DNA of 6,944 nucleotides, taken from positions 1 to 6,944 of the forward strand of contig JALGTJ010000205.1 in NCBI GenBank assembly GCA_029821415.1, read 5' to 3'. Below, in pieces: positions 1-6,697 of the stretch. Numbering within the stretch: the stretch's first letter is position 1; every line of letters starts with the position of its first letter. The position numbers and the translations under genes were made by a program. The notes under the pieces are model-generated. The model saw nothing but the letters and a program-made list of their open reading frames with translations. It was not told where the DNA came from and ran no database searches. The stretch comes from Candidatus Zipacnadia bacterium. Lineage in GTDB: Bacteria > Armatimonadota > Zipacnadia > Zipacnadales > Zipacnadaceae.

Positions 1-105
1 GAGATAGCTCCAGCAAACGTCAGTGAACCATACCATACCATGCGTGCCGGCTCGCAGCAGCATTTGTTTAGTCAAGAAGGCAGACAAGATATATGTCTCT
101 TATAA
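1..105 (+). CDS. Possible C-terminal tail of an upstream gene (partial)
   Basis: Frame 1 is open from the first base to a TAA at 103-105, giving about 34 residues that would overlap the permease start by 13 bases. The tail shows no recognisable motif and its third codon positions are not G/C-rich, unlike the genes downstream, so coding is doubtful. The alternative is that an upstream gene ends in frame 3 at the TGA at 24-26 and the rest is leader. The stretch also holds three tandem copies of ACCAT (27-41). No function can be assigned. Confidence 0.22.
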   Translation, partial: EIAPANVSEPYHTMRAGSQQHLFSQEGRQDICLL

Positions 106-293
106 GGTTAATAGTGCGCGAAATACAGCACCGAAAACTCAACTTTTGGGCCGAAGTAGGCGGCGTGGTTGGGGCTGTGGCATTGTCAGTGGCTATCCTC
201 ACTGTTGCTGGTGCTTTGCAACGCGAAACTACGTACGTGATGCACAAATTAGGGTTTAACCTCCTGATTGTGGCTAAGAACACAGACACGTGA
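93..293 (+). CDS. ABC transporter permease, N-terminal fragment (gene split by tandem duplication)
   Basis: This 66-residue product is the N-terminus of a MacB/FtsX-type (type VII) ABC permease. A short basic cytoplasmic segment (R5, R9, R14, K15) precedes one clear membrane helix at about residues 22-42, followed by the start of the extracytoplasmic domain. ATG 93 is the only ATG start available in this frame after the TAG at 69-71, and a GAAGG (76-80) lies 12 bases upstream. The frame ends at a TGA (291-293) just after the first copy of a 53-bp direct repeat. Removing one repeat copy joins this fragment in frame to the downstream ORF, giving a single protein of 379 residues, close to the usual size for this family. 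The fragment alone could not form a transporter. Confidence 0.75.
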   Translation: MSLIRLIVREIQHRKLNFWAEVGGVVGAVALSVAILTVAGALQRETTYVMHKLGFNLLIVAKNTDT

Positions 294-340
294 TGCACAA
301 ATTAGGGTTTAACCTCCTGATTGTGGCTAAGAACACAGAC
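235..340 (+). repeat. 53-bp perfect tandem duplication inside the permease gene
   Basis: Bases 235-287 and 288-340 are identical; counting one further shared base, the match is 54 bp at an offset of 53. Because 53 is not a multiple of three, the second copy shifts the reading frame and exposes a TGA at 291-293. The repeated segment encodes residues from YVMHKLGFN to LIVAKNTD, and the peptide is readable in both copies, each in its own frame. The absence of any mismatch points to a very recent event, a sequence kept identical by recombination, or an assembly artefact. Confidence 0.97.
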
Positions 341-1285
341 ATGCTCCAATTCTGGAGTGAAGATTTTGCCAGGGAGGAGATGCCTGAAGAGTACCTGTTT
401 CGCTTGGCCGCTTCTATCAAAACGAGTGTGCGAGACCCGGTGGCGCGACTTCAGAAGAAGATACAGTGGCGTGGCAAGAAGGTTCTGCTCACGGGGGTCC
501 TGCCTGCGGTTACCATAGGCGACCGGGCTGAGAGTTCAGGTAGGGATATGGAATTGGCCATCCCTACCGGTGTGGCATACGTGGGCTTCGAATTAGCGCG
601 AGACCTGAACATTAAGGCCGGTGACAGTATAGTTTTTGGCGATAAGCAGCTATTAGTGCAGCGATGTCTTGACGAAACGGGGAGCCAGGACGATATTCGC
701 ATCTATGCTCACCTGCATGAGGTGCAGGCGCTCCTGGACAAGCCCGGCCGCATCAATGAGATTCAGGCCATCGGTGGTTGGGGCATGTCGCTGGCCACAA
801 TCCGTAATGATGTCGCCGGGGTACTTCCTGATACTAAGGTTATCCAGATCGCGCCTATCGCTGCGGCGCGCACCAGGACCAATAGGATGGTACAGAACCA
901 TGCGCTCTTCGTGATTCTGGCGGTGTTACTGGCTGCTGGCTTGTGGGTTGCCCTATTGACTTTGGCCAACGTGCGTGAGCGACGGGGAGAGATCGGGATC
1001 TTCCGCGCTACGGGCCTGAGTTTAGCCCCCATCGGCGCGTTGTTTCTGGGCAAAGCAGTGTTGGTGGGTTGGATTGGGGCAGCCGCTGGTTTCGCACTGG
1101 GCACCTGGATAGCCCTATACTTCGGGCCGCAGATGTTTCCTGTGACTGCTACGAGGATGGCACCTATGTTGTCACTACTCATGTGGGCGTTTTTGGGAGC
1201 CCCAGCACTATGTGTACTGGTCAGTTGCTTGCCTACCCTTCGCGGCATTCTGCAAGACCCGGCCGAAATACTGAGAGAAGAGTAG
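293..1285 (+). CDS. ABC transporter permease, main C-terminal part (MacB/FtsX-like)
   Basis: This is the larger part of the split permease. It carries an extracytoplasmic MacB-core-like domain and then three hydrophobic helices, at about residues 252-273, 296-325 and 341-364 of the restored 379-residue protein. With the helix in the upstream fragment this gives the four-helix topology of MacB/LolC/FtsX permeases. The FtsX domain shows the usual charged loop after the second helix (VRERRGEIGIFRATG) and ends in DPAEILREE, a typical C-terminus for these permeases. The start is uncertain: ATG 293 overlaps the upstream TGA as TGATG, with GTG 290 just before it, and no good Shine-Dalgarno precedes either. 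The ATPase gene begins 3 bp after the stop, so the two are surely partners. Known relatives export lipoproteins, peptides or drugs, or transmit force to cell-wall enzymes; the substrate here is unknown. Confidence 0.85.
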   Translation: MHKLGFNLLIVAKNTDMLQFWSEDFAREEMPEEYLFRLAASIKTSVRDPVARLQKKIQWRGKKVLLTGVLPAVTIGDRAESSGRDMELAIPTGVAYVGFELARDLNIKAGDSIVFGDKQLLVQRCLDETGSQDDIRIYAHLHEVQALLDKPGRINEIQAIGGWGMSLATIRNDVAGVLPDTKVIQIAPIAAARTRTNRMVQNHALFVILAVLLAAGLWVALLTLANVRERRGEIGIFRATGLSLAPIGALFLGKAVLVGWIGAAAGFALGTWIALYFGPQMFPVTATRMAPMLSLLMWAFLGAPALCVLVSCLPTLRGILQDPAEILREE

Positions 1286-1288
1286 AGA

Positions 1289-1975
1289 ATGATCGAACTG
1301 GTTAATGTTAGCAAGGTATACCAGACCGATAGCGGTGAGGTCCGCGCTCTGGATGACGTGACTCTCTCCGTGGCTCCCGGCGAGTTTGTGGCAGTAAGAG
1401 GACCCAGCGGCTCGGGTAAGAGCACGCTGCTTCTGACTATTGGGGGTATGATTCGGCCCACCGAGGGGCGCGTATCGGTGAGGGGCCAGGACGTTTACAA
1501 GATCTCTCCGCGCCAGCGGGCCCGGCTGCGCGCGGAGACAATCGGCTTTGTCTTCCAGATGTTCTACCTTGTGCCATACCTCAGCAGCCTGGAAAACGTA
1601 CTCGTTCCCACTCTGGCTCGGCCAGGCAAGGGCCGCAAGGAGGCGATAGAGCTTCTCACTCGCCTACAGCTTGCGCATCGCCTGGACCATCGGCCGGCCC
1701 AGTTGAGCACCGGAGAGCGCCAGCGGGTCGCCTTGGCCCGAGCGCTGCTCAACGATCCTGATATTATTCTCGCTGACGAACCGACCGGGAACCTGGACCC
1801 GGATAGTGCCCAGCAGGTTATGAGCTATCTGGCAGAGTTCCACCACGAGGGTGGCACTGTTGTGGTCGTAGCCCATGACCCGCTGGTTGACCAGTACGCG
1901 CAGCGTATGCTCTTTATGGACAATGGCAAAGTGAGAGTCCGCACCGGCCGATCTTCGGCAAATGATCTCTCTTAG
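1289..1975 (+). CDS. ABC transporter ATP-binding protein (LolD/MacB/FtsE class)
   Basis: This 228-residue nucleotide-binding subunit energises the permease encoded immediately upstream, at the cytoplasmic face of the inner membrane. All catalytic elements are present: Walker A GPSGSGKST (38-46), Q-loop glutamine Q90 in FVFQMFYLVP, signature LSTGERQRVALARAL from residue 139, Walker B IILADEP with catalytic E164, D-loop NLD (168-170) and switch histidine H196. The length and the FVFQ-x-FxLxP and DEPTGNLD patterns are those of the LolD/MacB/FtsE subfamily. The signature is LSTGE rather than the common LSGGQ, which should still be functional. The start ATG lies 3 bp after the permease stop, with a purine-rich GAGAGAAGAG (1273-1282) as likely ribosome site, so translation is probably coupled to the permease. 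The C-terminal 15 or so residues after the core are short and polar. Confidence 0.96.
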   Translation: MIELVNVSKVYQTDSGEVRALDDVTLSVAPGEFVAVRGPSGSGKSTLLLTIGGMIRPTEGRVSVRGQDVYKISPRQRARLRAETIGFVFQMFYLVPYLSSLENVLVPTLARPGKGRKEAIELLTRLQLAHRLDHRPAQLSTGERQRVALARALLNDPDIILADEPTGNLDPDSAQQVMSYLAEFHHEGGTVVVVAHDPLVDQYAQRMLFMDNGKVRVRTGRSSANDLS

Positions 1976-2031
1976 CCACGGAATACGAAATAGTCTTGTG
2001 TTGAAGCACATTCGTTGGCAAATAACAGATT

Positions 2032-2037
2032 GGAGGT
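2032..2037 (+). promoter_or_regulatory. Ribosome binding site of the metallophosphoesterase gene
   Basis: GGAGGT lies 8 bases before ATG 2045. It is the strongest Shine-Dalgarno in the window. It settles the start at 2045 over the nearby ATG at 2038, which is too close and in another frame. A 69-bp gap separates this gene from the ATPase, so it may be read through from the transporter operon while being translated independently. Confidence 0.8.
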
Positions 2038-2044
2038 ATGACAA

Positions 2045-2839
2045 ATGATATCCTCCCGCACATCTCTTCGGATAGTTCTGGCCACACTGTTGATGATTGC
2101 TGTGCTTTCGGTCGCTTTTGCCGAGCAGCCTCTGTTCCGTTTCGTTCAGATTTCGGACACCCAACCGACCTCTGAGGAAATGTGGGCCAATAGCGCGAAA
2201 GCAGTGGAGGTCATTAATAATCTACAGCCACAGCCGGCCTTTGTACTTTTTGCTGGTGATCTGACTGACGCTGGTGTGCCAGCCGACGCCGAGCGTATTG
2301 CGGTAATCTGCGCGAAGTTGCGGGCTCCATTCTATCCTATACCTGGTAACCACGACATCCCTATGGTAACCTCGCATCACTACCAGAAATACTTCGGCCC
2401 CGAGCACTGGAGCATGCGCTATGGGAATTTCAAGTTTGTCGGTCTCAACACATGTGCTCCCTACTTCATGGATGGCTCTAACCCAGACTTTGTGCAATGG
2501 GTGGACCAAGAGCTGGGGGACCCGGCTACTCCCAACCGCTTCGTTATTGGGCACTACAACTTGTGGAACTACAACCCCGAGAATGAGGGAAAGGCACCGT
2601 GGTTACAGAAGCTCTTTGACAAGCATCAAGTAATCGCCTACCTGCACGGCCACGACCACCAGTTCCGCCATGGTTATCCTCGGGGTTCCGAAGAGGCAAC
2701 GCTCCTGAAGTACGACCTCCAGGGCAAAGCACAGGAAGTAAGAACCTTCCGTCTGGCGGCCAAGGCCGTGCTCCCCGGCCCCACTCCCATGGAGCCCTGG
2801 CCTGGAGCCGTGAAAAAGGAGGCAATTCTGGCTCCCTGA
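2045..2839 (+). CDS. Exported calcineurin-like metallophosphoesterase
   Basis: This 264-residue protein begins with a classic signal peptide: R5 and R9, a hydrophobic core at about 10-23, and AFA followed by E27 as likely signal peptidase I site. The mature protein is therefore probably periplasmic or secreted. The metal-binding motifs of the calcineurin-like fold follow in order: D38-T-Q40, GD at 71-72 (AGDLTD), GNHD at 101-104, H170 in VIGHYNLW, and GHDH at 202-205. These normally hold two metal ions that catalyse phosphoester hydrolysis. The first motif has glutamine where many members have histidine (DxH). Substrate is unknown; related families act on nucleotides, phospholipids, phosphoproteins or cell-wall phosphates. 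The last 25 or so residues are proline-rich and lie outside the fold. It sits between the ABC transporter and the propeller gene on the same strand. Confidence 0.93.
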   Translation: MISSRTSLRIVLATLLMIAVLSVAFAEQPLFRFVQISDTQPTSEEMWANSAKAVEVINNLQPQPAFVLFAGDLTDAGVPADAERIAVICAKLRAPFYPIPGNHDIPMVTSHHYQKYFGPEHWSMRYGNFKFVGLNTCAPYFMDGSNPDFVQWVDQELGDPATPNRFVIGHYNLWNYNPENEGKAPWLQKLFDKHQVIAYLHGHDHQFRHGYPRGSEEATLLKYDLQGKAQEVRTFRLAAKAVLPGPTPMEPWPGAVKKEAILAP

Positions 2840-2952
2840 GAGAGAATAGGCCCTCGGGGTAAGATGACTGACTTAGTCACGCTGCGCCGGTCGGACCAGT
2901 ATTGCTGCGCTCACATAGCGCATTAGATAAAGATAACAGAGAGTGGGTACAT

Positions 2953-4272
2953 ATGCGTGCCAATGGGTTGCTTTCGACCATTTGCCAGATTCTCCTGCTA
3001 ATTGCCTTATTGGTTGCTTGTGCCGTAACAACAAGAGGAAGTTCGGGCCAATCATTTAGCGCGGACTGGCCTATGTGGGGGCACGATGTTCATCGCAGTG
3101 CAGCGACCCCACAACAGTTAGCTGCTAATCTGCATCTTCAGTGGGTCTGGGAATATCCTCCCATGCAGCCTGCTTGGCCGGATGAGCCGCGGATGCGCTT
3201 TGATATCTGCTATGAACCAGTTGTGAAGGGCAAGACGATCTTTGTCAACTCGCCACGCAGTGACAGTGTGTTTGCGCTGGATACCGATAGCGGCGTGGCC
3301 AAGTGGAGCTTCTACGCCGATGGCCCGGTACGCTTTGCTCCTTCGGTCTGGCAGGACAAGGTCTATTTCGTTTCAGACGACGGTTATCTATACTGTTTGC
3401 GGGCAGCAGATGGCGAACTCCTCTGGAGATTCCGCGGGGGGCCATCGGAACGGAAGGTATTGGGCAACAAGCGGCTGATTTCTATGTGGCCGGCGCGTGG
3501 TGCTCCGGCGGTGGCCGACGGGAAGGTATATTTTGCGGCGGGGATTTGGCCCTTTATGGGCGTGTTCGTTTACTGCCTGGACGCCGAGACTGGACAAGTT
3601 GTCTGGGAGAATAGTGGTACTGGTGCTATGTATATCAACCAGCCACACGATAGTCCAGCCTTTGCTGGGGTGGCGCCGCAAGGCTATCTGGTAGTGGCAG
3701 GAGATAAGCTGTTGGTCCCCGGCGGTCGATCGGTGCCGGCGTGCTTTGACCGTCGTACTGGGAAATTCTTGTACTACCGTCTGGCGGAAAACCATTGGCT
3801 TGGGAACTTTCGGGTTGCGGCGACGAATGATTACTTTTTCAACTGCGGGTACGCCTACGACTTGGCCACAGGCAATCGCCTGACAGCCATTGGCCCGGAG
3901 GCCAATGTTGATCCCTACGGCCCCCGCGATGGCCATGCCCCCATTGAGATGCCCGAAGCGTCGTGTGCCGTTACAACCGACCAAGCAGTCTACGGCGTAG
4001 CTCAAGACCTCGTCACCGCGCACGAGGTGAGAGATGGCAGTGTCAAATGGAGCTCTTCGGTTAGTGCCGACAGAGTCTGGCTGAAGGCGGGGTCCCGTTT
4101 GTATGCCAGTAAAGACAACCTTGTGATGGCTGTTGACCTGCCACAGTCGGGCGGCCAAGCGCAAATATCGTGGCAAGCTGAAGTCACGGGCACACCGGGG
4201 ACGATGCTTGCCGCGGATGACAAGCTGTTTGTCGTTACTTTGGAGGGTCTGTTTCGGGCCGCAGGCCACTGA
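2953..4272 (+). CDS. PQQ-like beta-propeller lipoprotein; N-terminal part of a frameshifted fusion gene
   Basis: The ORF opens further upstream at a TTG (2902), but ATG 2953 is preferred. It starts a clean signal sequence with a lipobox LVAC (residues 20-23) and has a weak GAGAG (2939-2943) in front. The mature protein would be a membrane-anchored or exported beta-propeller. After DWPMWGHDVHRSA, the typical opening of PQQ-repeat proteins, come blades marked by a D-x-x-(T/S)G-x-x-x-W pattern: FALDTDSGVAKW, YCLRAADGELLW, YCLDAETGQVVW, ACFDRRTGKFLY, YAYDLATGNRL and TAHEVRDGSVKW. These folds mostly act as binding or scaffold modules as in BamB; a bound PQQ cofactor cannot be inferred. The last blade breaks off in VVTLEG followed by LFRAAGH and a stop, while the next frame continues with CFGPQ, as a blade ending in a Cys-Phe-Gly turn would. 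This ORF is therefore probably the front third of one larger protein. Confidence 0.88.
   Translation: MRANGLLSTICQILLLIALLVACAVTTRGSSGQSFSADWPMWGHDVHRSAATPQQLAANLHLQWVWEYPPMQPAWPDEPRMRFDICYEPVVKGKTIFVNSPRSDSVFALDTDSGVAKWSFYADGPVRFAPSVWQDKVYFVSDDGYLYCLRAADGELLWRFRGGPSERKVLGNKRLISMWPARGAPAVADGKVYFAAGIWPFMGVFVYCLDAETGQVVWENSGTGAMYINQPHDSPAFAGVAPQGYLVVAGDKLLVPGGRSVPACFDRRTGKFLYYRLAENHWLGNFRVAATNDYFFNCGYAYDLATGNRLTAIGPEANVDPYGPRDGHAPIEMPEASCAVTTDQAVYGVAQDLVTAHEVRDGSVKWSSSVSADRVWLKAGSRLYASKDNLVMAVDLPQSGGQAQISWQAEVTGTPGTMLAADDKLFVVTLEGLFRAAGH
4246..4252 (+). other. Probable frameshift site joining the two propeller ORFs
   Basis: Up to GGT (4246-4248) the upstream frame reads VVTLEG. From TGT (4250-4252) the next frame reads CFGPQ and continues open to 6697. 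Members of this family, as recalled, carry a motif of the type EGRIYCFG here. One extra base (C4249) or a net loss of 3n+2 bases, for example 8 bases covering two to three codons, would explain the break. No long homopolymer or obvious slippery heptamer is present, so programmed frameshifting looks less likely than a lesion or an error. Confidence 0.6.
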
Positions 4273-6697
4273 GCCAGCAATATATACAACAAAGCGCCGA
4301 AAGTCTGCCCAGCCTCGTGATGAATGGACCAGAAGAGCCAGGTATATTATTGGGAAGACGGGCGTGACTGAGGGCTATTGTCTGGTATGGGGCGTGGGCA
4401 ATGCCCGTTTGGTGGAAGAATTGGCCCGCCAATCCGATCTGCATATTATTGTTGTCGATCCCAATAGGGACAAGATCGAAGCACTGCGCACGAGCCTGGA
4501 CGCAGCAGGTTTGTATGGCGAACGGGTTGCCGCCCATGTTGGTGACCCTCTTTCCTTCCCCTTTCCGCCTTATCTTGCCAGCCTCATCGTTTCGGAGGAC
4601 TTGGCGGCGGCGAGATTTGATGCCGGGCAGACCTTTGTCGAGAAGATCTTCTATCCGCTGCGTCCCTATGGTGGGGTGGCCTGTCTGCCCGTCCCCGCAG
4701 CCAGACAGAATGACTTTGCCAGATGGGTTGCTGAGGCGGGGCTGGATAACGCCGAGGTCAGACAGGTCGGCGACTTGACGCTATTGAGGCGCGTCGGGGC
4801 ATTGCCCGGCTCGGCAAACTGGACACACCAATACGCAGATGCTGCTAATACCTGCGTCTCAAGAGACAAACTGGTGAAGGCACCTCTGGGACTGCTTTGG
4901 TTCGGCGGTTCATCTAATATGACCATACTTCCCCGTCATGGACATGGTCCTTCGGAACAGGTGGTTGATGGCCGTCTGATCATTGAAGGGCCCAACACGA
5001 TGCGGGCTATGGATGTTTACACCGGCCGTGTATTGTGGGAGGTGCAACTGCCAGGAATCGGTGCAGCCTATGACAGCACTGCTCATCAGCCGGGGGCAAA
5101 TTCCGTCGGTAGCAACTATGTTTCATCCTCTGACGCTATCTACGTGGCTTACGGGGAGAGTTGCCTGCTATTAGATCCAGCGACGGGCAAGCAGATTTCC
5201 GAGTTTCGGTTGCCAACGGAACCTGGTGCTGAAGAGAGGCCAACCTGGGGACACCTGGCCGTCTGGGAGGATTTGTTGATAGCTGGTGTGTCTCCAATGA
5301 TGTTCGATGGCAAAGGCCGCATAGGTAATTCTGACAATTGGGATGGTACCTCGAGCAAACAGATAGTGGCTATGAATCGCCATACTGGCAAAGTCCTCTG
5401 GGTCTTTGATTCCAATCTGGCGTTTCGGCATAACGCAATTGCAATTGGTGCAGGAAAAGTATTCTGCATTGACAGGCTGCCTGACCCTGTGGTGGAGCGC
5501 ATGAAACGCAGGGGAGAGACGCCGGCGGGGACCGCCACGCTCACGTGTCTGGAGGCGCGTACTGGCAAAGTGCTGTGGCAGACAACGAAAGACGTGTTTG
5601 GTACTTGGCTGGGATACTCTGAAGAGTACGACATCCTGCTTCAGGCGGGCCGGCCCTCGCGCGACATGCTCCCGGATGAGCCAGGCGATAGAATGATTGC
5701 TTACCGAGGCAAGGATGGCCAGGTATTGTGGGACAAACCTCACAAATACTTCGGTCCGTGTTTGTTACACGGTGATACCGTTATCACTCAGACTATCTCG
5801 CTTGGCGCCCTCGGTAACGCCTTCAGCCTGCTCACCGGTGAGCAGTTGATGCGCAAGAATCCGATTACGGGTCTGGAGATTCCCTGGCAATTCGGGCGCA
5901 ATTATGGCTGCAACACGGTGGTCGGCAGTGAGCATCTGATTACGTTCCGGTCTGCAGCGGCGGGCTATTATGACCTGATAGGCGATGCTGGAACGGGTAG
6001 TCTGGGCGGCTTCAAGTCGGGTTGCACATCTAATCTGATAGTGGCCAACGGTGTTCTGAATGCTCCGGACTACACCCGGACCTGTACCTGCAGCTATCAG
6101 AACCAAACATCTCTGGCGTTCGTCCACATGCCTGAAGTGGAAATATGGACCTTTAACCCCTTCAGTTTGACTGGCGAACCGGTGAGCCGTTTAGGCGTCA
6201 ACCTCGGTGCCCCGGGCGACCGCCGTGCGCCGGACGGTACACTGTGGCTGGATTACCCCAGTGTCGGGGGGCCATCGCCCGATATTCCCATTCAAATCAC
6301 TCCTGAAAAGCCTGAGTGGTTCCGGCAGCATTCCTCGCGCATTCAAGGTGACGGTTTGAAGTGGGTCGCCGCCTCCGGCGCCCAGGGGCTGGCTTCGGTG
6401 ATCCTCACGCTGGACAAAGAGGCCGAGAAAGCTCGTCGGTACACCGTTGCTCTGTACTTCGTTGAGCCTGAGAAGCTCGGGCCTGGCGAGCGGGTCTTTG
6501 ACGTTGCGCTGGAAGGGCAGTGGGTATTGAAGGACTTCGACATCGTCCGGGAAGCTGGCCGATCGAATCAGATAGTTGTCAAGGAGTTCAAGGGGATTAG
6601 TGTGAGAGGGGACCTAACAGTCACGCTCAGGCCATCGGCGGCGGCCAAGGCCCCCACGGTACTATGCGGCATTGCGGTGGCTAACGAGACACAGTAA
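4250..6697 (+). CDS. Methyltransferase-like / PQQ-like propeller / malectin-like protein; main part of a frameshifted fusion gene
   Basis: The frame is open from an ATG at 4133, but codons 4133-4249 overlap the preceding gene and translate to an arginine-rich shadow peptide, so the meaningful sequence starts at 4250 (about 815 residues). If translated separately, GTG 4364 is the best native start. Domains in order: a Rossmann/SAM-methyltransferase-like region (4340-4800), with glycine loop WGVGNARL (GxG at 4391-4399), acidic end of strand 2 in VVDPN (D at 4457) and a PPYLASLIVSED strand; then WTHQYADAANT opening a second propeller with blade motifs RAMDVYTGRVLW, LLLDPATGKQI, VAMNRHTGKVLW, TCLEARTGKVLW, IAYRGKDGQVLW and FSLLTGEQL; then a Cys-containing segment (GC at 5906-5911, C at 6023, CTC at 6083-6091); then a malectin-like domain (about 6350-6690) with YTVALYFVEPE, RVFDVALEG and DFDIVREAG, a fold that often binds carbohydrate. 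Function is unknown; with the upstream ORF it gives about 1,250 residues. Confidence 0.87.
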   Translation, partial: CFGPQATEPAIYTTKRRKSAQPRDEWTRRARYIIGKTGVTEGYCLVWGVGNARLVEELARQSDLHIIVVDPNRDKIEALRTSLDAAGLYGERVAAHVGDPLSFPFPPYLASLIVSEDLAAARFDAGQTFVEKIFYPLRPYGGVACLPVPAARQNDFARWVAEAGLDNAEVRQVGDLTLLRRVGALPGSANWTHQYADAANTCVSRDKLVKAPLGLLWFGGSSNMTILPRHGHGPSEQVVDGRLIIEGPNTMRAMDVYTGRVLWEVQLPGIGAAYDSTAHQPGANSVGSNYVSSSDAIYVAYGESCLLLDPATGKQISEFRLPTEPGAEERPTWGHLAVWEDLLIAGVSPMMFDGKGRIGNSDNWDGTSSKQIVAMNRHTGKVLWVFDSNLAFRHNAIAIGAGKVFCIDRLPDPVVERMKRRGETPAGTATLTCLEARTGKVLWQTTKDVFGTWLGYSEEYDILLQAGRPSRDMLPDEPGDRMIAYRGKDGQVLWDKPHKYFGPCLLHGDTVITQTISLGALGNAFSLLTGEQLMRKNPITGLEIPWQFGRNYGCNTVVGSEHLITFRSAAAGYYDLIGDAGTGSLGGFKSGCTSNLIVANGVLNAPDYTRTCTCSYQNQTSLAFVHMPEVEIWTFNPFSLTGEPVSRLGVNLGAPGDRRAPDGTLWLDYPSVGGPSPDIPIQITPEKPEWFRQHSSRIQGDGLKWVAASGAQGLASVILTLDKEAEKARRYTVALYFVEPEKLGPGERVFDVALEGQWVLKDFDIVREAGRSNQIVVKEFKGISVRGDLTVTLRPSAAAKAPTVLCGIAVANETQ

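Noticed and set aside
23..259. 78-codon + strand ORF overlapping the permease start
   Set aside because: It lies in a different frame from the membrane-helix coding of the permease, and its translation shows no motif.
763..1461. Minus-strand ORF (232 codons) spanning the permease/ATPase junction
   Set aside because: It runs antisense to two well-supported genes, and its low-complexity Ser/Pro/Ala/Arg composition is typical of a shadow.
2834..2859. Stem CCCTGAG/CTCGGGG after the phosphoesterase stop as a terminator
   Set aside because: It has only 7 pairs including one G-T, a 12-base loop and no T-tract, so it is too weak to claim.
2869..2879. Palindrome TGACTTAGTCA upstream of the propeller gene as an operator
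   Set aside because: A single 11-base palindrome can arise by chance, and no second copy or known regulator site supports it.
2902..2930. TTGCTG, 17 bases, TAGATA as a promoter for the propeller gene
   Set aside because: Each element matches only about half of the sigma-70 consensus, so it is not distinguishable from background.
4133..4249. ATG 4133 as the true start of the large downstream protein
   Set aside because: The 39 codons from it lie within the upstream propeller gene in another frame, are rich in Arg/Lys/Cys, have no signal or domain likeness, and would need a 140-bp overlap.
3388..4269. Long minus-strand ORF (293 codons) opposite the first propeller gene
   Set aside because: It mirrors a gene with clear PQQ-blade motifs, its translation has no recognisable domain, and its length is explained by codon bias of the opposite strand.
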